A DNA stretch of 64,000 bases from Craterostigma plantagineum (Eukaryota > Streptophyta > Magnoliopsida > Lamiales > Linderniaceae): the NCBI GenBank assembly GCA_027422505.1, contig JAPQWV010001104.1, positions 1 to 64,000 of the forward strand, in the 5' to 3' direction. The notes below the pieces were generated by a model that did not search any database, had not been told where the DNA came from, and was given only the letters and a program-made list of their open reading frames with translations. Each line of letters starts with the position of its first letter. Position 1 is the first letter of the stretch. This document shows positions 10,760-23,900 of this stretch, piece after piece. The translations under genes were made by a program, and so were the position numbers.

Positions 10760-13612
10760 TGTGGCGACCCTCACTTTTAATCGTAATTAGTGGCGGATTT
10801 TCGCAACGTAAGTCGCGGAAGATCCGTCTAACAAAACTTTTTTTTAAATAAAATATTACAACTAATTGTCTACATCGTCATCCCTATATATGGGCCGTGG
10901 CCCCAAAATGTCAAAATATCAAGAACCTAACGTCACTCCACAGGTCGCATCCATGTACAGAGCCCGCCCTCAAAAGTCCGTGAGCACCGCCGTCAGCCCC
11001 GCCTCAGCCTCAACGCGCATCAGCATCGGGCTCCGTACCTACAACCGTAAACCCTGAGCCCATGCTCAGTAGGTGAAATACGCATGTATGCAACGTGCCC
11101 TAATCCTATCCCATACACCTCACAATATGCACACTCAGACTCTCCCTTTTCTATCACCACTCATCACGTCTCAACTCACATCTAGACCCCACGCCTAATC
11201 CTACAGGATTACGGGTTGCACCTCAGGTGTCGCTCACGCACCCGAGTAGACGAGTGTTCACCCCCGTCTCCCGCTAATCCCCGACGGTTTTGCACTCGTA
11301 CCCTCAGTACCCGAGTAGACAAGTGGCTCACCCCCGTCTCCCGCCTCAACGGTTTTGCACCTCCGATCCTGAGTAGTCGAGTCGCTCACAGCCCGTCTCC
11401 CGCCGTCTACACTCTAAGATGGTTTGCACCTCAGATGTAGCTCACGCACCTGAGTAGATGAGTCACTCACTCCCGTCTCCCATCTCACTCACCTCTTACC
11501 TAATACCCTAATACTCACCCCAACTTTACCTCAACTCGCACCCCGCTCATCGCCGTAAGCAAAACGTCACCGTTTTATACTGTGCTCGACTTCTCCCTGA
11601 TGTGATATGCACGGGCATACGGATAATTACATATAACGTGACATGCATGTACGATATAAATAATGTACATATGCGTGCAACAATTATAAATCACGTATAA
11701 CACATATTCGCCCATTCATATAATTCACTGAATTCACATAAACATATAGTCATCAAAGCACATAATAATTCACATAAACGTTTGCGTGTCGTAGGTGGAT
11801 TTCACCTACAAAACGTATCCACATATATTCACATAAAAGGTTACGTGTCGTAGATGAAAGTTTCACCTACCTGTCCTCCTGATATAGCTAGTCATGGTAT
11901 ATGATAGAATACCTAACCCTTGAATCTCTGGACATATAAGTATCATTAGTACCTATATTAATTCTTGAATTGTACTAGTATAAAATAATTATATTTTAAT
12001 ACTAGTCTAGAGGTTGATGGTTAACTTGCAAAACCCTAAATAATTCGCACGAAAGTTTATAAATCAAAGTCGGGTCAACCCTAATTTCGCCCGATTTGCA
12101 TGGTCTCTGAATCGATCGATTATGGCGTGCAAGCAAAGGATTTTGCCCGATTTGTCAAGCTCTCTTAAATCGCCCGATTCATCACGTGCCAATAGGAGTT
12201 TCGTCGAGCTCTTGGTCACTTCCAATCGCCCGATTTGAGGATTCCCAATCGCCCGATTTCACGTATGGGATTCCAAGCATTCGGCCGATTCCTTGCATGC
12301 TCAACCTCATTTCACCCGATTTCATCTAGCTCTCAAATTGCCCGATTTGAGGTACTCACAAGTCCAAATCGCCGAGTTTCACTAGCTCTTCAAATCGGCT
12401 GATTCTTTGATCACATTCGCCGAGTGTGTGCTTAATATCATTTCGCCCGTCTTGACTTATTTATAACCTAGTTTCGATCGAAGTCTACTCTATTTGGTTT
12501 CCAAAAAAAGCGCCCGAATAACCTGGCTTCTAATTGTCCAATCATGGTGCCTTCCAAAAACCCTAAAGAATAGTTTATCAAGGCTCATATGAGTTCATGC
12601 TCACCTCTTAAAGCTACTCCTAACCCAGAAAATGATACGCCTAAATTCATCCATAATATTACCTAACTGGAATAGTCTTATCAAAACTACACATGATCGA
12701 AAGGTGACTCACATACCTTAAGTTTTTCTACAAGTTCTCATGGGTTGAAAACTCCGATCTTAATTCATAACATCATACTTAATGCGATTATTTCAATTTC
12801 AGAAAGCTAACATTTTATTCCTATCATATTAGTTACGAAAGCTTCCAAAATTCAGTCATTAATTCGTACGTTGCTACCAAAATAATTAAACACTAAAGTT
12901 AAAGAGGTTATACATCCACACTGTGTCACTTGAATTCCTTACGGTGTTACATGCGTGATTTTTGTTGAAAGGCTCCACTACCGTTCAATGCTTCTCCTTC
13001 TTTCTTAGGGTTTCTTACGTAATCGTTATGATATTCATTAGGGTGGATAAGTACTAAATAATCAAAAGTATACATGATGGGACATGGGAAGATAACGATT
13101 TCTTTTCCCTTAAGCTTAAGGAAGCTTATCTCATATATTATATACGTATTTGGGCTTTAGGTTATGATATAAGTAAGAATTTAAATATATAGCCCAACTA
13201 AATTTTATTCCACCCTTAACCTAAGTAAGCATTCATTCACGTTAGGTATATCCAAGAATTAAATAAATCTATTATTGGGTTAAGGCTTGTAAGTCTCTAT
13301 ACCTTATCCTATCTGAAATCAAGTTTATTCTCTAAATTTATTTTATTATTATATTATTATTATAAAATTGAATTCCCTATATATAACATAGCTCTTACTA
13401 AAAATTCCTCCGACCAAATTATCTATCTCACGTGAAATTACATCTATGTCTCAACTCAATTCTCTACCCAATCAGTTATCCTAGTAGCACGTAAGCATAT
13501 ATTTATGATACCACATATAGCATAAAATCCTATAGACCCATGCGGCCACATAAACACATAATTTGCACATAAATTCACAGATTAATATGTTCATAAAATT
13601 TGTGGTATCACA
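10760..13612 (-). repeat. Array LTR C (2.85 kb)
   Basis: The plus strand reads TGTGGCGACC at 10760 and TGGTATCACA ending at 13612. It is the 5' LTR of the array in transcription direction. Landmarks match LTRs A and B, including the stem-loop at 11054-11069 and the palindrome array at 12060-12520. Confidence 0.9.
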
Positions 13613-14549
13613 GCATAGGGTCTGGCCAGCCTTGCGAGGAACACAGCGCCGCCGACACTACGCGCTGGCCTGGCCACGATGGGCTAGTCATGATGTGCGC
13701 GGGTGCGTGTAAAACACTCGGCATCTGCGCACAGAGTAGGCACTGCGCGCAGCGGCACAAAAGTTGGCAAGAACGCGCGCGGCGAGCGCGGAAGTAAGGC
13801 AGATAGTGCGGACTCATGCGCAACGTGCGGAATCCTTAGGCAGGACGCGCGCTAAGGCAGGCATGTGCGGGAACTCATGCGCGACGTGCGAGACCCTTGG
13901 CGGGACGTGCGCGCACTGTGGGCATGATGTGTGGGACATTGGCGCTGGCTTGGTGCAGCGTCCAACCATGCGGACAACATTCTTGGCCAAGTCCCCAAGA
14001 TGGCTCGGCCAACCTAACCTGGCGAGCAGTTGGGCAGTTTCCAGGCGGTTTGGCCTAGCTTTGCGAGAAGTTACCAAGGCGGTTGGCCTGAGCTGGCAAG
14101 CAGTTCCAAGACCAAGCCTGGCCGAAAACTTCCCTGAGCTAGCCAGCAAGAAACTGCCTGCGGCCTGGTGATTTCAGCCCGCAAGAAACTGCCTCCCGGA
14201 GCAGTTGCAACCCGTTTTGATCTTAGCCAACTGAAGGCTTGATGTGCCTTTATATAGCTTATGTTGCCTTGTATTCTAGGCATCCGAAATAGTGCTAAGT
14301 GTGTTCTAAGTGAGTCCTTGTAATCTTTTTGGGAATAAAAAAATGTTGGGCTTTGCCCGTATTCTGTTGTTTGCTTTATCACAATCAAACGAAGTAAGCC
14401 ACAAAAGGCACGCTAGCACATAAACACGAGAGTTCTGTGAGGGAAAAGAATTCGAGTGAAAAAGGGCCGACTAACTTGCACGGGAACGAGTTAGGCCGCA
14501 AGACCTCGAACACTTAGAAAATTCTAAGTTATTTGAAAGGTGCGTGACA
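13613..14549 (+). repeat. Main part of the 5' LTR of gypsy element G2
   Basis: GC-rich upstream half, then TTTATATAGC (TATA-like, about 14249), an AATAAAA (about 14333), and a terminus GTGCGTGACA three bases before a PBS. Frames that stay open in the GC-rich half are arginine/alanine-rich and look like composition effects rather than genes. The first 111 bp of this LTR probably lie at 1889-1999. Confidence 0.65.
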
Positions 14550-14551
14550 AT

Positions 14552-14563
14552 TGGTATCAGAGC
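14552..14563 (+). other. Primer-binding site of G2
   Basis: TGGTATCAGAGC, a perfect match to the common plant initiator-Met tRNA PBS. Confidence 0.9.
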
Positions 14564-14592
14564 GCTTGGTTTGCTTTGATCTCAGCCTTGAG

Positions 14593-15758
14593 ATGTCGGA
14601 TAATCAGTACACTACGCTGCGAATCGGGTTTCCGAGTTGGAACGGAAACTGACCATGTTGTACGATCTCATTTCGCCACCACCAGGCGAAACTGGGGAGG
14701 GGATCTTCCACAGAATGCTGGCTTTGGAAGAGGGTCGCAAGTCTCAAGCACCCATTTGAAAGGATGCGTGAGAAGTTGCTGGTTCTAAGGCGGGCAGTTG
14801 CAAACATTCCAGGAGGAAACCAGACCCAAAGGCCCGTGAGCCTAGGTGTTTCTTTGGCACAAGAGACGCCAAGTTGCTAGAAAACTTTCTATGGGACATG
14901 GAGACCTAGTTTCGGACTGGCCGTGTGCCGAACGCCGAGAAGTGACGGTTGCAAGTTCGAAACTCTCGGGCGATGCTGCGGCTACCGAGGCGAGATCGAA
15001 ACGTGGGATGCATTAAAGAAGGAACTAAAGTATCAAATCCTCCCTGGCAATACGGCGTGGATTGCAAGGGAGTCCCTGCGTAAGTTGAAGCACACAGGGA
15101 CCATAAGGGAATACGAGACCACTCTTTCACTCGCTCATGTCGGACATACGTGAAATGTCTGAGGAGGACAAGTTGTTCAACTTCATGTAGGGATTACAAT
15201 CGTGGGCGCAGGCCGAACTTCTTCGGCAAGGTGTCCAGGACGTTAATGCTGCGACAGCCGCGGCTGATCGCTTGGTGGACTTTAAAACAGTCACAGGGTC
15301 TGATGTAGATCGCTCCAGGCGCGATCATAGGAAGAACAAGGAAAGGCCGACCGACGGAAGGGAAAGAAGTTCACTAAGAAGCATAACGAAGGAGGTGACG
15401 GTCACCAAGTCGAAGGAAAAACAGCCACTTGTGGTGGATAAGACGAACATGGGCTGTTTTCTATGCAATGGCGACCACCGTATGCGAGATGCCCAAAGCG
15501 AACGAAACTCTCGGCCTTTTTTGCTGAGCAATCAAGTGACGATGGGGCCGGACCATCACGTGTCAATCCTAAGCAATTCTTGTCCGCGATACAAGAGAGT
15601 TCCTCTCAGTCAAAAGGTTTGCTTTATGTTAAAGTCATGTCAAATGGCAGGGAAGCGCTGGCCATGGTGGACACGGGCGCGACCCATAATTTCATTGCCG
15701 AGCGAAAGGTGGCAAAGTTGGGACTGGATGTAACGACCGAACTTCTAAATACGTATTT
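14593..15758 (+). pseudogene. G2 Ty3/gypsy gag-protease pseudogene, truncated
   Basis: Starts at M-S-D-N-Q-Y soon after the PBS. Across shifted frames it shows W-D-A-L-K-K-E-L-K, R-E-S-L-R-K-L-K-H-T-G, M-S-E-E-D-K-L-F-N-F-M and A-A-D-R-L-V-D-F, a familiar gypsy gag series. A zinc knuckle follows (C-F-L-C-N-G-D-H-R-M-R, about 15451-15490), then an aspartic protease active site, M-V-D-T-G-A-T-H-N-F-I, near 15664-15700. The protease breaks off at about 15758, where LTR D begins. RT, RNase H and integrase are not in the window. Several stops and frameshifts make it inactive. Confidence 0.75.
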
Positions 15759-16028
15759 TGGCGGGTTTTACGCAGCGTAAGCAGCGGAAAGCCCATTGAA
15801 TAAAAACTTTTTATTACATAATAATATTCAAGTACTGGCCGAAGCCCAAAGGCTAACCCGTAAACAAAATGTTATACAACACACACATTATTGTTTTAGA
15901 CCGAAGCCCAAATAGTAACAATACGAAACATGAATGAAAATACTCCACAGGTCGCGTTCCATGTACTGCCCCGCACTTAAAAGCCGTGGAGTCACCGCCA
16001 TCAGCCGCCTCACCTACATACGTAAACC

Positions 16029-16044
16029 CTGAGCTTTTGCCCAG
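16029..16044 (-). promoter_or_regulatory. Conserved LTR stem-loop (LTR D)
   Basis: On the minus strand CTGGGC-AAAA-GCTCAG. The stem contains one G.U pair and the loop differs from the other families. Confidence 0.55.
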
Positions 16045-16187
16045 TATATGAAAACATGCAATGCAAATGCTCTCACACCCCAATCCCGACATAACTTACA
16101 AAATACATGCTCGACTCTTTTCTCATATCTCACTTCATCACATCACATCAGGGCCCGAGCTTAGGTACTAAAGGCATCACGCGCGCA

Positions 16188-16250
16188 GGGGTCCGTAGCT
16201 CGGGAGGCCCCACTCCCCACAAGGGGTCAGTAGCTCGGGAGGCCCCACTC
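16188..16250. repeat. Direct repeat, two copies of about 30 bp
   Basis: GTAGCTCGGGAGGCCCCACT occurs twice in tandem inside LTR D. Confidence 0.8.
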
Positions 16251-16599
16251 CCTCCATATAAAGTGCGCCTTAGTCCTAACCTCACTCATACAACTCATTT
16301 CTCATTCATAAACCATCTCACTCCCTTCTCCGTACAATACTCATCACTACGCACTCTCTTCGTAACACGTGATGCAAATGCCATGCAATAAAATGCAACA
16401 TATAACATCCCTTTCCACATTTCTATATTACATATCGGCCCAAGATATCAGTTCGGCCCAATTCCAAGAATCAACACTCAACAAATATCGGGCCCAAAGC
16501 CCGCATTCTGATTTTTAATCGACCCGAAACCGTAACCACCGAACTCATCTCGATCTTATACTAAAAGTTCTAAGGTTTTCTTTCTACCTTAGGACTCTG

Positions 16600-18190
16600 A
16601 TTTCACCCCCGCCAGCTTTAGCTTAAGTTCCAAAATACTTTAGAAATTATCAATCTTTCCAAATTTAAAAATTATTTCAGCTCTATATCAGATTTTCAGA
16701 AATTACAATTTTTTGCTCCGAAACCTTTGAAAATTTACAATTAACCCCGCATATTTTTAATAATTATTTAGCCTCAAGACTTTTGACAATTCTCCATTTA
16801 ACCCTAGCCGAGATACTTAATATTATTTGGTACTTGGAAATTTTTCCGAAATTTTATAATTAACCCCGACCGAAATATTTAATATTTATTTAATCCTCAA
16901 ATTTCAGAAGAATTGCACAAAGGCCCAATTGACTTTCATAATATTTATCTAGTTTCCTCAGGAATTCTGAAAATTTCATATAGATCCCTAACCAAAATTT
17001 TTATTATTTATTTGATTTCATAAACTTTCGATCTTTATACAATTCACCCCAACCAAATTTTTATAATATTTATTTTTAATCAGCGAGTTTCAATACCCCA
17101 ACAGATTTTTATAGATTATTTATTTAAGCCCCAAAAATTTCTAATATTTAATTTTGACCCCAACCAAATTTAATGATTATTTATTTATACTCAATAGTCT
17201 TTTTTTTAATTTAATATTTGACCCCAACCAAGTTTCTTAAATATTTCTTTAGGATCGAATTTATTAAAGATTTGCATTTAGCTACATTCGAAAATTTTAC
17301 AATTAATTAATCCCGAAAAGATCTTAAAGAAACTTCATAAAGACCCCAATTTAAGTTTTAATATTTATTTAAATTTTTCCGGAGGTTCTGATAATTTACA
17401 AAAGGGTCCCTAGTCGATTGCTTAATATTACCAAGTATCTCAAAACTTCTGAAAATTGCAATTAAGTCCTTAGCCGAGTTTTAAATATTTATTTAATCCT
17501 CCGAAAATTCTGAAATTGTATTTTTAACCCCTACTAAGCTTTAATCCATTTATTTAAAACCCAGAAGTATCTGAAATTTTCATTTTACCCCAGTCGAAAT
17601 CTAACATGTTTATTTAGTACCCAAAACTTTCGACAAATTCTAATTTGATCCTAGCCGAAATTAATACTACCTCCGTCCCGTTATTTTTATCACATATGTT
17701 GGTGGGCACAGATATTAAGGTGGTATTATTATAATAATATAGTACAATGAAAAGGTAATAAAGGTATATTTTGACACGTCTTTTAAGAATATTTAATATT
17801 ATTATATTGATTCTTTGTGATAGTTTTTTTGCTAAATAAGGAAATGTGATAAAATTAGTGGGACGCCCGAATGGCAAAATGTGATAAAATTAGTGGGACG
17901 GAGGTAGTATATTTTATATAGTTCCCAAAACTTCTGAAAATTTTCAATTTAACCTTAGCTGAAATTTTAGTATATTCAATAAAATAGCCCATGTTTCGGA
18001 TATATTTACAGCCCCGGATTTTGAAACTTTTCAATTTAGTACTCGAATTTTTGAAAATTACACAAAGAACACCAATTATTTATTCCGAATTTTAAATCTG
18101 TCCTAAAGCTTTGTATTTCTTTAAAAATATCCCCTATTCGGAATTTTACTACACAGCCTCCCTGGATTTTGTAAATTTCGATTAAGTCCC
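16600..18190. repeat. Degenerate AT-rich tandem repeats in LTR D
   Basis: A loose unit of about 60-75 bp recurs: a CCCC..CCGAAATTT segment, AATATTTATTTA, then CTGAAAATT. It is interrupted by a MITE at 17667-17907. It occupies the same relative LTR position as the palindrome arrays of the other families. Confidence 0.6.
17667..17907. mobile_element. Stowaway-like MITE (241 bp)
   Basis: Terminal inverted repeats CTACCTCCGTCCC / GGGACGGAGGTAG, flanked by TA dinucleotides, the usual Tc1/mariner target. The right terminal sequence GTGATAAAATTAGTGGGACG is present twice in tandem (about 17847-17866 and 17881-17900). No transposase. Confidence 0.9.
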
Positions 18191-18699
18191 ACAATTTAAA
18201 AAATAACTATTTATACGGCTGTTTTGCGACAAGTTCGGATTTCTCAATGATCACAAGGTAAACGATGTCCGATGGACCTTAAATGTTAAGCACAGCTAAA
18301 AGACTTGCAAATAATTCTGTCCAAAGGAATCTTTATCGAGGTCTAGATTGTGAGATAGGAATTTTTTTAACATCTTGGCGAAATGGATACATAAAACCCT
18401 AGTTCTCCCCAAATTTTGCTCTATCCTCTTAATCTAAAGTCCTCTATCCCTATTTCCAAATATTCATAGTTCTAAAATTCTCAGTCTCATGCTCCCTAAG
18501 CTAACCAACGAAAAAATTCATGCAAGCAAATTATTATTATCACGTAAACACGAAGAATTCGATGAATAACATGCAAAAACACGTAAAATTCGCAAATCCT
18601 AATATTGTTTACGTATGTAGGTGATCTTCACCTACCTTAATCCGTAGAACGTGGTGTTACAAGTGTGATCCCGACCCGAGAGCTTCGATCCCGAGCTTC

Positions 18700-18860
18700 C
18701 GGAGATTTTCTTCTCCTCCTTATCTTTCCTTCTTTCTCTCTTTTCTTTCTCTCCCTCTCTCCCTCTCTCTCTCGCGGCCTCTCCTCTTCTTTCTTTCCTT
18801 TCTTTTCTCTTTTTTTTTTTTCTTTCTTCTCTTCTTTCTCTCGGCCTCTCTCCCCTTCTC
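18700..18860. repeat. Polypyrimidine (CT-rich) tract
   Basis: Long T/C-rich tract with CTTTCT and CTCTCC runs. A weaker one lies at about 18995-19080. Frames that stay open here are Ser/Phe/Leu or Arg/Glu/Lys low-complexity sequence, not proteins. Confidence 0.8.
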
Positions 18861-19275
18861 TTTTCCAATCTCCCTTATTTATTTATTTTCTCCACATGTA
18901 CCTCCATGTGTATTAGGTGTTTTTTGGTCTTGATTTGTTACCATTATGATGTGTATTGATGACTTAGTTCTTGTCCTTAAGCACTCGGAGATGCATATTA
19001 TTATTTTTTTTTTCTTTCTCCCCCCTCTCTCGCCATCTCTCCCTTTTGCTTCCCTCTCTGTTGTCTCTTTCTCTTTCCTTTATTATTAGGCCTTGTCTTT
19101 GTGGATTAAAGTGTGGTATTAGGTTTATTTTATTTTGTTTGTTTTGTTATGTTTTATTCTATTTTGTTTTGCTTGTGTTTGTGCTTTATTCTATTAATTA
19201 TATATTTGGGCTTTATTTTATTATATTAGGCCCATTTAAAATTGGGTCAAATTGTGAATTTTTGGCCCAATTCAC

Positions 19276-20969
19276 GAAGAACCGACTTCATTGATTGTTA
19301 AATTATGGAGTATTTCATTTAACACTTTTAAAACTGCCATTACTGGGGTATTCTAAAGAAGGCATGTGTTGGACATTCGTCGACAAAATATGGGTCCGTG
19401 TATCTTACATAATTATAATATGGCAGGATACGTTAGAAATCATTTTAGTTGATATGGGCCATAATAATATTCCAGTCGTGTATTGTAATATTGTCAAATA
19501 TAGATTTTATATGTGTAGTAATGTAAAAATATTGCATTATGTTTTATTAACAGTTGTGCAGTGATTTTCGTACAGTCGTCCAGTTTCTTGCGTATGTAAA
19601 GAGTATGGTTTGAATAAATAAATAAATCCATCAGATACAATGTTTATGAAGGTCTAACCAAACCTCCCAAAATTATTCAGCATCTCGATTCATTGACACA
19701 TTTAATTTGATTTAACATCGAAATTTAACATTTCTTCGTGGATCACCCTTGAAACCACAAAACGTAGATTTTATATGACAAGCGCTCCTGTTTCCTGATA
19801 GTTTACAAGAGATGTTGTATATTGCACGACTGATGCTGAGGATATCGTGTAATTAAACGGTATCTCCTATTTTACGCAACTGTTATTGAATATTTTGCAG
19901 TATTATACTAATAACAAATTTTCCAAGTATACAATTATGCTCACTGTTATGTACCCTCTGAGGAAGTCAGAGAGACAAACTGGATGATAAATTAATTCAG
20001 TAGAACATTTTATATTAATACGTGCATGTATTAACCTTATCGCACCCCTATTAAATATGGATAAATTTATTAATAACTGCAACAATCAGTGATAGCTATA
20101 TGTTTCGGTGAATTGAAAAATTTCATGCAATTGTCTTACATTGTATGTATCTGATTCCAAACCAACGTATCTTAATTGACTCTTCATATCTCTCCAATAG
20201 CGTTAACAACTTGCCCTTGCCGAGTATAGAATAAGGAGTCGAAGTAATAGTTGCAAAATGGGATTTGACATAATAGAAAACGAATCGAAGTACATTTACC
20301 TAAAAGCCAACAGTCGATAATGAAGAGGATTTTGAAGATTCCATTGACAAGATATCGGGAACTACGCGATGTGATTAATCATTTAGAATGAAGGATAGCA
20401 AAACAAGTCGATTGTTATTCAAGAACTGAAAATCGACAGTGTGGGAATTTGCTAATGAGTTACGATTCACTTACACAATATAACGCAATACAGATCACGA
20501 ATTTTTGACAATCGGTATCAATCAAATTGCACGCAAATTCTGGAGCAGCTATGCGACTTGGTATTGCAATCTTTCCTTAATTACAAATATATTGCTATGA
20601 AAATTATTTGTTTCTTCAATTATTATTTAATGTTGTAGATTATAATATAGAGGTGCAGCATACAAGGAAACTATTCTCTGAGGAAAATAATGTCAATGAT
20701 TATAAGGATCACTGCGCAGCTGGTACTACAAAGTTCCCTTACATGCATGTGCTGCTATGCTCAAAGCTAATATATTTGACCATTATATCGACGTATGTAA
20801 TCTGTAAAATTTCTGATATTAGCATCAAAGAGAAGCCGCATCATGCACAACAAAGATACGGAATCTGTTGGATACAAGAAGAAAGACCTCGAACTTTGGT
20901 ACAACTTAATTGAAAAACTTACTATGATTGGAACTTGTCATAGCATAGTTTCAAAAATGATGTTCTGAT
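19276..20969. other. Non-coding Helitron 5' region
   Basis: AT-rich, no supported gene. CAGTCGT or CACGACTG occurs near 19475, 19573 and 19825. I see no OB-fold or RPA-like coding, which some plant Helitrons carry. Confidence 0.4.
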
Positions 20970-23900
20970 ATGAATTCAGGGGGCGCTCGGAGAGCTTTAT
21001 TGTCAAATAAAAGGAACATCTCAACTTCTACATTGATTACCACAGAGAACATTAGCCAATGTCCTCACTGTCATGCATTGATGTGGAAATCAGAGTCAGC
21101 AAAACCAAGAGCGAGTAGAAACAATTTGGTATTTTCGCTCTGTTGTAGCCAAGGAAGAGTTCACTCCCTCCACTTCAACAGCCTCCATTATATCTCGAAG
21201 AAAAGTTGTCAGATATATCTTTTCGGCAATCTATACGAGTCTATAACTCAATCCTTTCGTTCAGATCATGGGTGCAAAAATAGACTCAACGGTAAAACCA
21301 AGAACAGGTTCATACGTCTACAGAGTACATGGACAAAACTGTCATAATATTGGTTCATTACTTCCTGCTGAAGGTGAGTCTCCAAAATTTGCTCAGCTCT
21401 ATATCTACGACACATCAAACAAAGTTTCAAACCGTTTAGGCACGTTGTCCAAAAAAGTTCAGAAAATTTGGATACAGAAGTGGTTTCAGCACTCATTCAA
21501 ATGACGGATACATACAATAAGCTGGCGAAAATTTTCCGAATGGCACGAGACAGATATGAATCTGGTGAGACTGCTGAACTATCAATATTACTAATTGGAC
21601 GAGGGCATAGAGGAAAGCAGTACGACTTCCCTACACTGATGAAATTGCTGGATTGATAGTTGGAGATCTTCCTGAAACGATTGGGGAAAGAGACATGATA
21701 GTTCAGACAAAAAATGGTCCGCTAAAGAGAATCAGTGAATCGCATCCTTCATTTATGGCAATGCAATATCCTTTATTATTTCCGTTTGGACAGTCTAGAT
21801 TCCATGACCAGATACCCTACTCAAATAGGGTCCACAGTTCTATCAAAAGGGGTTACATAACTATGCGTGAATACTATGCGTATCAAATACAGACTAGATT
21901 ATCGGAAGGTCAAGGTATTGTACGATTTGGACGTCTACTCCATCAGTATGTGTCGATGCTTACACCGCGATCGAACAAGAAAGGTTGCGTTGGATAAGAA
22001 ATAATCAAAGACACTGAGACCGGATGTTTATAGTAACATTGCTGATGCTCTAACCAGAGGAGAGACTAATGCAAGATCTATTGGCAAGAAGATCATATCA
22101 CCGTCTTCGTTCACTGGGTCTCCCAGATATATGTTGGAAAACTACCATGACGCTCTGGCTTTATGCAGGTGGTACAGTAATCCACATCTATTCATTACTA
22201 TCACAGCAAATCCTAACTGAGATGAAATAGCAGATCATTTGCAAAAATATGGCAATGATAGCTCTAATGATAGGCCAGACTTGCAGTGTCGGGTTTTTAA
22301 AATAAAGCAGGACAGTTTGATTTTTGAGATTCGGAAAGGAATATTTTTTTGCCCCATTGTTGCAGGTATATTTTTCTACACAATACTCTCAATATTTTAT
22401 GTCATTGATGAGGAGGACATTTTACAAGAAGTATTCAATGATACAAGCATTTCTGTTTTTTTTTGTGGTGTTGTATACAATAGAAATTCAGAAAAGAGGC
22501 CTGCCACATGCACATATATTGATTTGGCTAACTGGGCATGATGGACATCCAGTCCTTCGGAAGTAGACTCAGTAATATCAGCAGAAATTCCAGTCATAGA
22601 AGTAGACGAGGAAGGATATCATTTGGTCAAACAATTTATGATGCATGGACTATGTGGTTTGGACAGACCAAACAATGCTTGCATGGAAAATCACAGGTGC
22701 ACAAAAAAAGTTCCCTAAACAGTATAATGAGACAACCACAATCGATGAGACTGGTTATGTGAGATATTGGCGGAGGAGAATAGATAGGATTTATATTATA
22801 AAGAAGAAAATCCGCATGGATAATAGTTATGTTGTGCCTCATAATCTGCCACTGCTGAAAAAATATCACGCTCATATAAACGTTGAATGGTGCAATAGGA
22901 GTAAACCAATCAAATACCTCTTTAAGTATATTTCGAAGGGAGTCGATAAAGCAACAATGATCATACAAAGCAGAAATTCGGTAGATTCTGCCGTTGATAA
23001 CTCTGCAAAAATGGCACAAAACAGTGACGAAATAAAGAGATATCTTCACTGTAGGTACTTATCTGCTTTGGAAGCTATGTGGAGAATATTTTCCTTTGAC
23101 ATACATTATAGATCGCCCGCTGTTCAAAGACTTCCACTGCATCTTGAAGGACAACAGAGCATTGTTTACGATGATGCTGCTGATTTGGAGAATCTATTAG
23201 CGCGAGATGGTATTCGGAAAACGATGTTTACCGAATGGATGGTAACAAACTCGCGTAATAGCAAAGCAAGGGCTCTAACTTACATACAATTTCAGTCAAA
23301 ATTTGTATGGAACAGTGATAAAAAAAGTTTGGACACCATGCGAATCGTTCTTGGAAGAATTGTGAATATTCATCCAACTGCTGGTGAAATATACTACATG
23401 GAAATTTGCTTATGTTTGTGAAAGGACCAACATCCTATGAAGATATGCGAACTGTGGACGGAAATGTATTACAGAGTTTCAAAGAAGCATGTTACAGAGA
23501 GGATTGTTGGAAGGAGATTCTGAATGGCATCAAGCCATGGAAGAAGCTGTTCACTGGGCGACTCCATATCAGTTGCGGCATTTATTCACTACACTGTTGA
23601 CATACTGTGAAATAACGGATCCTTTGCGACTTTGGAATAGTTTCTGGCAATCTATGTCAGGAGATATTACGAGGAAACAGAGGCGTTTGTTACATTTTCA
23701 TCTTTGGAGCTTTCAGACGATGAACTACGATGTTATACCCTAATAGAAGTGGAGAAGCTATTGAATCAGAATTCGAAAACACTTGGTGACTTCCCTGGAA
23801 TGCCGACTCCCTCTGACAGTGTTCTCAGAGATCTTAGAAATAATTCCTAATGGAAGAATTGAACTTCAATATTGAAAGAAGCACAGTGGAAAATGAGGAA

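Larger units (their letters stand above)
2000..13612 (-). mobile_element. Head-to-tail array of non-autonomous gypsy elements: LTR-int-LTR-int-LTR
   Basis: Three LTRs (2000-4844, 6379-9219, 10760-13612) alternate with two internal regions (4845-6378, 9220-10759), all in minus orientation with a period of about 4.38 kb. Each LTR begins TGTGATACC and ends GGGTCGCCACA when read on the minus strand (the outermost left end is mutated). Each internal region has a PBS for initiator-Met tRNA, a gag-like pseudogene with zinc knuckles and a PPT, but no protease, RT, RNase H or integrase. The copies differ by scattered substitutions and small indels, so this is not an exact assembly duplication. The outer 5-bp flanks (GCCAG, GCATA) do not match. 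Unequal recombination between LTRs explains the structure best. Confidence 0.85.
15759..19275 (-). repeat. LTR D: divergent gypsy LTR, right end uncertain
   Basis: The left end TGGCGGGTTTTACGCAGCGTAAG aligns with TGGCGGATTTTCGCAACGTAAG inside the array LTR 3' ends, followed by the same CGGAA..CCC..AAAAAC layout. The conserved block and stem-loop lie at about 15945-16060. Further right come a region of AT-rich degenerate repeats, a CACCTAC..GTGTTACA..GTGTGAT stretch (18620-18668) like that in array LTRs, and finally a GGGCTT-rich AT region. No clear TGTRATAC-type start is found, so the 5' end is truncated, probably at the Helitron boundary near 19.28 kb. It interrupts the G2 protease. Confidence 0.6.

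Noticed and set aside
2000..13612. Satellite array or assembly duplication
   Set aside because: The units have LTR, PBS, gag and PPT in order, and copies differ by many small changes. Misassembly is not fully excluded and is listed as a check.
13600..14388. Overlapping open frames of 65-135 residues on both strands
   Set aside because: GC-rich LTR sequence with few stop codons. A PBS follows and no protein family is recognisable.
18632..18916. Long frames on both strands in the CT-rich tract (Arg/Glu/Lys-rich on minus, Ser/Phe/Leu-rich on plus)
   Set aside because: Produced by the polypyrimidine composition. No domain and no conservation signal.
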